A DNA stretch of 45,108 bases from Fusobacterium perfoetens (GTDB taxonomy: Bacteria; Fusobacteriota; Fusobacteriia; Fusobacteriales; Fusobacteriaceae), in the NCBI RefSeq assembly GCF_021531475.1, contig NZ_JADYTX010000017.1, forward strand, positions 1-45,108, given 5' to 3'. Positions 39,892 through 45,108 of this stretch are shown in pieces. The notes under the pieces were generated by a model, which was not told the origin of the DNA, ran no database searches, and worked only from the letters and a program-made list of their open reading frames with translations. The first letter of the stretch is position 1, and each line of letters begins with the position of its first letter. A program made the position numbers and the translations under genes.

Positions 39892-42708
39892 CTAGTCTAT
39901 AGCTAAAAAATCTTTTTTAAAAATATCATTTTTCATAATCTCACAAGCTTTTACAATGATGTTTTCTTTGGTAAAATCCCCCTTAGGAAATCTCACAGAT
40001 ACTCTGTCGTTTATGATAAATCCCTCCTCTATAAGTTGTCTCTTAAGTCCTCTCATATCCAGAAGTTCAAGGGTAGAGTTAGTAAGTAAGTGTTCTTCTG
40101 CAATAGCTTTGTAAAGTAGGGAAAATCTCACAAAATGTCTATCCCCCTTAATCTGATAAAAAAGACTCGTATCTTTTCCAGATTCTTTTACAAGTTCCAA
40201 AAGTTCTAAAAAGTTGGCAGTAGGTGTGTAATAATTAGATAGTTTTTTATTTAAAAATTTATAAAAATCTTCTAAAATCTCATCTTTTAGAGGGATTATA
40301 CATTCCAAGGCTCTAAGCCCTGTAAAAATACATAGTCCATTATAAAGCTGTCTCTCGTCATCTACACTTTGAAGATGATAACGGACTTCCCATTGAGGAA
40401 ATTTTATTTTTTCTCTGTTAAGTCTATAAAAGAGAGCATATTTCCCCAACTTCTCCAAATAATCTGTGGTTTTAAAAATATTAAAAATCTTGCTTTCACA
40501 TTTATTCTCCTTTGTAAGTTTTATGCTTATCATTCTATTTTTTACAGATACATCAGATAGCTCAGATTCTCCAGATATAATAAGCGGTGTACAGAGTTTA
40601 AATTCAGTAAGCTTTGAGGTTATATTTCCTTGGTTTATGGTTTTGTTGTCATAGACAGAACGGATTGTGGCATATAGATCCTCTGCTTTTTCCTTTTGAC
40701 GAGACCCTGTGATTTTTACCTCATCTATCGCCCAAGGGGTTATATTAGAACAACTTGAAAAGCTACGTATCTGATGATTTGATAAGGTTACTAGAGATTT
40801 AATATTTTCCCTTGTACCAAACATAATCCTAGAGATAAACTCTATAAACTCAGTTTTACCAATGGAAGTTGTTCCGCTTACCTCAAGTATTGGGTATGCT
40901 CCATCTATGTGAAATCTTCCTAATGCCCAACAAATCCCCAGTAAACTTTCATTTCTATCTTTTCTAAGGCTCAAAAGGTTCTCATCTAACCAAAATTTTT
41001 CCTCATCAGTAAAATCTTTTATTTCCTCTAGAGGTTTTATTTTTAAATCAGCTTTACTACAGATAACAGGAGAGGTAGGGTCATAGTATTTGTCATTAAT
41101 TATCCCATAGTGTTCTATCTCCTCAATATATTTTTCGGCATTTTCTTCCAAAATCCAGCTCCAAAAATTGGGAATAATAGTGATACTACCTAAAAAATAC
41201 CCTATATTTTCAAGGATTCCATTTTTTGTGATAAGGTCTGTCTTCTTGGCAAAAAACTCCCTCTCACGTCCATTGGTTATGACAAAGCCTCCAATATAGT
41301 TATCAGAAAACTTTGTAATCCTTAAAAGAAAATCTGTTATTTTGGTAGTTAAGTTGTAGTAATATCCGTCCTCTCCTTTGCTAAAAGGGGAAATCTTTTT
41401 ATTTAAGTCTTTTTTAATATCTTCACTAAAGTTAATTTTTATAGGATTATCTATTATTTTTATAAGCCTTTCTTTTCCAAGGTTTATTAAATCTTGATTG
41501 GTTTGATTAGTTTCGTTTAACTGATTATTAGTTAATCTATTTTCTAAAGTGTTATTATGTAGGTTAATTTCTTTTGATAGATTGTTAGTAGGCTTATTTT
41601 CTAAAGATTTACTACTTAGGTAAGTTTGATTAATATTATCTGATTTATTATCGGTAGATTTATTTTTTAGTCCACTTGTCAATACTTCGTTAAAGTCTTT
41701 ATAAATTCCTAAATCTACTTCAAATAATTTATCTTTATTACTTTTAATACTAGATAAAATCTTAATTATCTCATCTTTAGATTTTTTTCCTTGGGTGTCG
41801 TTATCAGTTGCTATTATTATCTTCTCGAAACTAGAGAGCCAATCTTTTTGATGTTCGATAGATTTTAAGTTACCAGCTCCAAAAGGCAAACTTACAACAC
41901 TCTCAAATCCCACTTCCAAAGCACTTAATAAATCAATCTCCCCCTCAACTATAATTACATAGCTAAAATCCTTTACAAGTTGCCAACCTAAAAGATAATC
42001 GCTTTGGCTTTCCCTTTCAGAAAATATCTTTTTATCAATAGTTCTATATTTTATACCAATCACTTTTTTGCCGTTGGTAAGTGGCATCATCATAGTATTA
42101 CTTTTTCCAAGTCTTGCAAACTTCTTAAGATATTTATCACTTATACCACGACTAGCAAGATATTTTATCCATTCATCATTTAGAAATTTATCTTTTCTAG
42201 CAAGGAATATAGAGGTTAAATCTATATTTTTTTTAATTTCTTTATTAAAAGAGTTATTATCAGTAAAATTATTAGCTCTACCATTTGATAAAGTTTTATC
42301 TCCACCTAAAGAACCATCTTTAAAATCTTGGGGGATTTCTCCCCCTAAACATCTATCTTTATTTTCTATGTCTCTAGCAAAATCTTTTGAGTTTTTTCCC
42401 TCCTCTTTATAATATTTTTTTATATCTCCATTTAAAGAACTATCCTTGGAGTTAAGGGGATTATCTCCCCTTAAACTTCCATTGTTTTTAGTTTCTACTC
42501 TATAAAATCTCCTAAGCTCTGGTATCTCCCCAATATCAAAACCATATTTTGATAAATCCTCTACACGTCCCCCAATATTATTTGAGAAACAAAAGTAAAC
42601 TCCCTCTGCTATATTTATTGTAAAGTCTGGATTTTCTTTAACTTTATCACAGATTGGACAATACTTAAATCTAAGTTGATTTCCCTGTCTTGTATAATTA
42701 TAATTCAT
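39892..42708 (-). CDS. Primase-helicase (Toprim plus DUF927-type ATPase)
   Basis: A 938-aa protein. N-terminal CHC2-like zinc finger (C17, C20, C40); repeat-rich linker (75-147); Toprim domain with E255 in IVEGEIDLL and IATDNDTQG (302-308); a second repeat-rich linker (346-407); a C-terminal helicase-like ATPase with Walker A GTTSIGKTE (612-620) and acidic WAIDEVK (659-665), as in DUF927 proteins. It would prime and unwind DNA for replication of the element. The start at 42708 follows GGGGGAGA; the frame extends 9 codons upstream without a ribosome site. Confidence 0.85.
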   Translation of the reverse strand: MNYNYTRQGNQLRFKYCPICDKVKENPDFTINIAEGVYFCFSNNIGGRVEDLSKYGFDIGEIPELRRFYRVETKNNGSLRGDNPLNSKDSSLNGDIKKYYKEEGKNSKDFARDIENKDRCLGGEIPQDFKDGSLGGDKTLSNGRANNFTDNNSFNKEIKKNIDLTSIFLARKDKFLNDEWIKYLASRGISDKYLKKFARLGKSNTMMMPLTNGKKVIGIKYRTIDKKIFSERESQSDYLLGWQLVKDFSYVIIVEGEIDLLSALEVGFESVVSLPFGAGNLKSIEHQKDWLSSFEKIIIATDNDTQGKKSKDEIIKILSSIKSNKDKLFEVDLGIYKDFNEVLTSGLKNKSTDNKSDNINQTYLSSKSLENKPTNNLSKEINLHNNTLENRLTNNQLNETNQTNQDLINLGKERLIKIIDNPIKINFSEDIKKDLNKKISPFSKGEDGYYYNLTTKITDFLLRITKFSDNYIGGFVITNGREREFFAKKTDLITKNGILENIGYFLGSITIIPNFWSWILEENAEKYIEEIEHYGIINDKYYDPTSPVICSKADLKIKPLEEIKDFTDEEKFWLDENLLSLRKDRNESLLGICWALGRFHIDGAYPILEVSGTTSIGKTEFIEFISRIMFGTRENIKSLVTLSNHQIRSFSSCSNITPWAIDEVKITGSRQKEKAEDLYATIRSVYDNKTINQGNITSKLTEFKLCTPLIISGESELSDVSVKNRMISIKLTKENKCESKIFNIFKTTDYLEKLGKYALFYRLNREKIKFPQWEVRYHLQSVDDERQLYNGLCIFTGLRALECIIPLKDEILEDFYKFLNKKLSNYYTPTANFLELLELVKESGKDTSLFYQIKGDRHFVRFSLLYKAIAEEHLLTNSTLELLDMRGLKRQLIEEGFIINDRVSVRFPKGDFTKENIIVKACEIMKNDIFKKDFLAID

Positions 42709-42791
42709 TTTCTCCCCCTTTCTTCTCTCCCACAAAAATATTAAAAATTTTTCTAAACCATTATATCTATTTATTTTAACTTATCTATCCC

Positions 42792-43523
42792 CTAAGCTAA
42801 AAATTCTTTTTTTAATAAATCCAAGAAATATACTTGCCCCTTTCCTGTGATACGAGTAGTTGTTGAGATTATATCTCCAGTTACTGCTTTAACAACCCTT
42901 TCTGCCACCTTAAAAAGCCCTTTTTGTACTGCTGTCTGTGTTGGTTCTGTGGAATTTTTCAAGATAAATCCTTTTTCTCTAAACCATCTATATAGTTTTT
43001 TCTCTCCAAGGTGTATCCCCTCAGTAGCTATTAACTTTGAAAACTCCCTAACTAACAAGCAATCACTGGCTTTTTCGATAGTCTCAGCAAAAGAAACTCT
43101 TGGAGCATCATTTTCTATCTTTTTTTCTAAAATATCTATTTTTTCTTTATATCCAAGTATTTTCTTATTTTGTATTAGTATTGCTCTAGCCATCACTATT
43201 TCATCAGAGTTCCAAGCCTCTTCACATTTTATAAAGTACATACGAGCCTCTTTACCTTTCTCATTTCTTTGTAACATTGAGATCTCCTTAGCCATAGATA
43301 TTTTCATTAAATGGTCTGTTATTTTTCTTATTCCACCAAAGGCTGTATCGTCTTGGACATTTTTGTCCATCACGATAAAATCAACATTTTCAATAAATCC
43401 ATATTCACTCATTCTATCAAACCATTTTTTATATGGAGTTAATACCTCTAAAAATCTATGTAACTCTCTACCGCTTACAAGTTGTTCTCCGTCTCTTTCT
43501 TGAACCTTAATTAATTCTGTCAT
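42792..43523 (-). CDS. Phage antirepressor (AntA/AntB and KilAC domains)
   Basis: A 243-aa protein. N-terminal AntA/AntB domain (about 5-95): VSGRELHRFLEVLTPYKKWFDRMSEYGFIENVDF. A coiled region follows, then a C-terminal KilAC domain (about 125-240): SDCLLVREFSKLIATEGIHLGEKKLYRWFREKGFIL, and TRITGKGQVYFLDLL. Antirepressors of this type bind and disarm the lysogeny repressor. It directly follows the Cro-like gene (1-bp gap), in the same transcript. It offers an induction route that does not need repressor cleavage. Confidence 0.85.
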   Translation of the reverse strand: MTELIKVQERDGEQLVSGRELHRFLEVLTPYKKWFDRMSEYGFIENVDFIVMDKNVQDDTAFGGIRKITDHLMKISMAKEISMLQRNEKGKEARMYFIKCEEAWNSDEIVMARAILIQNKKILGYKEKIDILEKKIENDAPRVSFAETIEKASDCLLVREFSKLIATEGIHLGEKKLYRWFREKGFILKNSTEPTQTAVQKGLFKVAERVVKAVTGDIISTTTRITGKGQVYFLDLLKKEFLA

Positions 43524-43524
43524 A

Positions 43525-43725
43525 TTATTCCTCCTCTAATAAATCTGATATTTGGCATTTTAAAACTTTTACAATCAACCCCAGAGTTTTCAATCTAGGC
43601 TCTCCATTTTGGTTCACTAATCTTGTTATAGTTCCCTCAGAAATTCCAGATTTTTTAGATAATTCTCTGTGGCTTAGACAATTTTCAATCATCTTTTCTC
43701 TAAATTTCCTTTCATTAAACCTCAT
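43525..43725 (-). CDS. Cro-like XRE-family DNA-binding protein
   Basis: A 66-aa protein that is almost entirely an XRE helix-turn-helix: CLSHRELSKKSGISEGTITRLVNQNGEPRLKTLGLIVKVL. It is divergent from the CI-type gene across a shared operator region, the classical switch arrangement, and heads the antirepressor-primase transcript. Confidence 0.85.
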   Translation of the reverse strand: MRFNERKFREKMIENCLSHRELSKKSGISEGTITRLVNQNGEPRLKTLGLIVKVLKCQISDLLEEE

Positions 43726-43761
43726 TTCAAAGCTCCTTTTTATTAAAATATTTTATAATTT

Positions 43762-43868
43762 GTTCAGACTGTTGAACGTTTTTTATATTTTAATTATACC
43801 CTATATTTTTTAATTGTCAACTACTTTTTTAAATAAATTTTGACAAAACGTTCAAACTATTGTACAAT
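43762..43868. promoter_or_regulatory. Divergent CI/Cro switch: two 16-bp operators and two promoters
   Basis: Operators: GTTCAGACTGTTGAAC (43762-43777) and GTTCAAACTATTGTAC (43850-43865), both 16 bp, with one mismatch in the second dyad. CI promoter: TTGACA (43840-43845), 17 bp, TACAAT (43863-43868), with the right operator between and over its elements. Cro promoter on the minus strand: TTGACA (43820-43815), 16 bp, TATAAT (43798-43793), with the left operator just past its start site. Confidence 0.8.
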
Positions 43869-43893
43869 ATTATAAAAAGAAAGAGGTGATTAA

Positions 43894-44493
43894 ATGTTAA
43901 AAAGTAATTTAAAAGTGCTATTAGCTGAGAGAAATATATCAATAACTCAAGTTTCCAATGATACTGGGATTTCAAGGACAACTCTTACTTCATTGATGTC
44001 TGTTGCTAAAGGGATTCAGTTTGAAACTATGAATGCTCTTTGTAATTATCTAAAGATAACTCCTAGTGATCTGTTTATATATGTCCCTTATGATATAGAG
44101 ATAAAGTTAGATAGTTTTAAATATAAGTATGGTTCTTCTAATAATTTTTTCTCTTTTTTTATAGAAGTTTTAAAAGAAAATAGAAAATATGTAATTTTAT
44201 TTAATGGGTATATTTATAATTTTGAAAAAGATTTTGATATTCAATTGGATTTATATCAAGAATTAGAAACCGAAGAGGATAAAGACGATTTTAAAAATAT
44301 AAAATATTATTTAGAAAAACTTCCTATACAATTTTTTGTTGATATAGAAAATCAAATTAGAAAAATATTTGTAGAAGAGTTAGAATTTTCTGATTTCTAT
44401 GATAAAATCAATGAAGAAATCCCATTTATAGATGATAAAATAAAAGAGGAAGATTTATATATCAAATTTGATTGGTCTTTTCTTGATAAATAA
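43894..44493 (+). CDS. CI-type repressor without a peptidase domain
   Basis: A 199-aa protein: an XRE helix-turn-helix at 1-65 (ISITQVSNDTGISRTTLTSLMSVAKGIQFETMNALCNYLKI), then about 130 residues of acidic, aromatic-rich sequence. There is no S24/LexA serine-lysine peptidase motif, so it should not self-cleave after DNA damage. It probably holds the element silent by binding the two operators and is relieved by the AntA/KilAC protein encoded opposite. GAGGTG precedes the start. The C-terminal domain is not recognised; it may be for dimerisation or antirepressor binding. Confidence 0.75.
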   Translation: MLKSNLKVLLAERNISITQVSNDTGISRTTLTSLMSVAKGIQFETMNALCNYLKITPSDLFIYVPYDIEIKLDSFKYKYGSSNNFFSFFIEVLKENRKYVILFNGYIYNFEKDFDIQLDLYQELETEEDKDDFKNIKYYLEKLPIQFFVDIENQIRKIFVEELEFSDFYDKINEEIPFIDDKIKEEDLYIKFDWSFLDK

Positions 44494-44556
44494 TAAAAAT
44501 TCAGTTACTAATTAAAACTTTTCTCAGACCTAATCACTCTATAAATCTAGCTATTA

Positions 44557-44592
44557 GAAAAGGAGGGATTCTTTTCCCTCCTAAAAGATTTT
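44557..44592. terminator. Hairpin terminator
   Basis: AGGAGGGA (44561-44568) pairs with TCCCTCCT (44575-44582), flanked by A-rich and T-rich runs, between convergent genes. Confidence 0.75.
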
Positions 44593-44660
44593 TCTTATTA
44601 TTTTTTCAATGATTTTAGCAAGTATCTCTATTAGCCTATACTTATAGAAATTGTCCATAT

Positions 44661-44966
44661 CTATTTACCGTTAGTGACGTAATATTCAAAAGCCATTATT
44701 TCAGCTTTTTCCTTACCGATTCTCGCTATAGATTGCTCACTAGATTTTATCTCTTTGTTAATTTGAGTAATCCATTCATCAAAAGATTCATAAGGACAAC
44801 CAACAGGAAGTTCTTCTCCGTCAGTTCTCATTTTTTCAAGAGTTTTAAGAGTTAATTTATCATCAGCTAACTCCTTAGTATACCCAACCTCTCTTTTTAT
44901 AGACTCTTTTAGTTTGTCTAAAGATTCTTGAACAATCACTTTTGCCTCTTCTACTGATAATGCCAT
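44661..44966 (-). CDS. Hypothetical protein
   Basis: A 101-aa protein rich in charged helices: VEEAKVIVQESLDKLKESIKREVGY and INKEIKSSEQSIARIGKEKAEIMAFEYYV, probably two antiparallel or coiled-coil helices joined by a loop (ELPVGCPYESFDEWI). AAAGGAGGTACG gives a strong ribosome site before the ATG at 44966. Not recognised. Location in the phage-like element suggests an element-encoded accessory or tail/regulatory protein, without further support. The 142 bp after it, to the window edge, is AT-rich and probably its promoter. Confidence 0.65.
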   Translation of the reverse strand: MALSVEEAKVIVQESLDKLKESIKREVGYTKELADDKLTLKTLEKMRTDGEELPVGCPYESFDEWITQINKEIKSSEQSIARIGKEKAEIMAFEYYVTNGK

Positions 44967-45108
44967 ATCCGTACCTCCTTTAATTTATTTGTTTTATCTT
45001 TATAACCTATTGTATCATAAAGAATATTAAAGACTAACTATTAAATGTCAAGTCAAAAATAAAAAAATTAAATAAATTTGTTAATTTAAAAAAATGCATC
45101 ACAAAAAT

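Larger units (their letters stand above)
38522..45108. mobile_element. Part of a prophage or phage-satellite-like element
   Basis: From 38522 to the right edge the genes are an excisionase-like protein, small phage-type proteins, a 938-aa primase-helicase, an AntA/KilAC antirepressor, and divergent Cro- and CI-type regulators. This is a regulation-plus-replication module as seen in prophages and phage satellites. No integrase, terminase, capsid or attachment site is in the window. The left border is uncertain: it may start anywhere after the rplT terminator (38131). The right part is cut by the window edge. Confidence 0.65.

Noticed and set aside
42847-43503. 218-codon open frame opposite the antirepressor gene
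   Set aside because: Serine/phenylalanine-rich shadow of the KilAC gene, no ribosome site and no recognisable domain.

Overview
The window is AT-rich (roughly 30% GC by eye) with strong AAGGAGG-type ribosome sites. It carries poly-gamma-glutamate synthesis genes, a DUF6305 protein and a complete queuosine operon. Together these point to Fusobacterium or a close relative in Fusobacteriota; I cannot name the species.

Layout. 1-2.1 kb: a tnpB-only IS200/IS605-type element abutting the 3' remnant of a YfcC-family permease gene. 2.1-4.7 kb: a FadR-type GntR regulator divergent from a PTS EIICB permease (GlcNAc/glucose type). 4.7-8.9 kb: a Nudix hydrolase, a SIMPL-domain protein, and thiamine salvage genes thiD and a thiE-thiM fusion, then a flavin reductase-like protein. 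9-11.2 kb: a DUF1846 protein, then hsp20 under a CIRCE element. 11.3-14.5 kb: queDE-folE-queCF behind a preQ1 riboswitch with a visible terminator/antiterminator switch. 14.5-24.7 kb: a two-component system, a gamma-glutamyltransferase lipoprotein, DUF6305, a DctM-like permease, a 48-aa membrane protein, an AstE/AspA-type metallohydrolase, and pgsB-pgsC-pgsW. 24.8-27.8 kb: an AlbA_2 regulator with a tandem operator array and two surface lipoproteins. 28-31 kb: accD-accA-pfkA. 31.1-36.8 kb: an NCS2 purine permease and a molybdenum hydroxylase (xanthine dehydrogenase-like) operon with its cofactor gene, behind a structured leader RNA. 36.8-38.1 kb: infC-rpmI-rplT with an AUU start and an attenuator. 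38.2-45.1 kb: a lone RelE/ParE-type toxin, then part of a prophage or phage-satellite-like element (excisionase-like protein, primase-helicase, AntA/KilAC antirepressor, Cro- and CI-type regulators) that runs off the right edge.

The most interesting stretch is 14.5-24.7 kb. It places envelope gamma-glutamyl chemistry, a transporter with unusual partners, and polyglutamate synthesis beside one histidine kinase/response regulator pair. Two separate promoters there carry the same GAGAAAAAA direct repeat array at an identical distance (19 nt) from near-identical promoters, so they look co-regulated, most simply by the adjacent response regulator. The second is the leader of the molybdenum hydroxylase operon (32.53-32.63 kb), a predicted three-way junction whose closing stem ends in a U-run, which I cannot match to a known riboswitch class.

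No tRNA, rRNA or CRISPR array was seen. All functional assignments are from reading motifs by eye; no database search was run.
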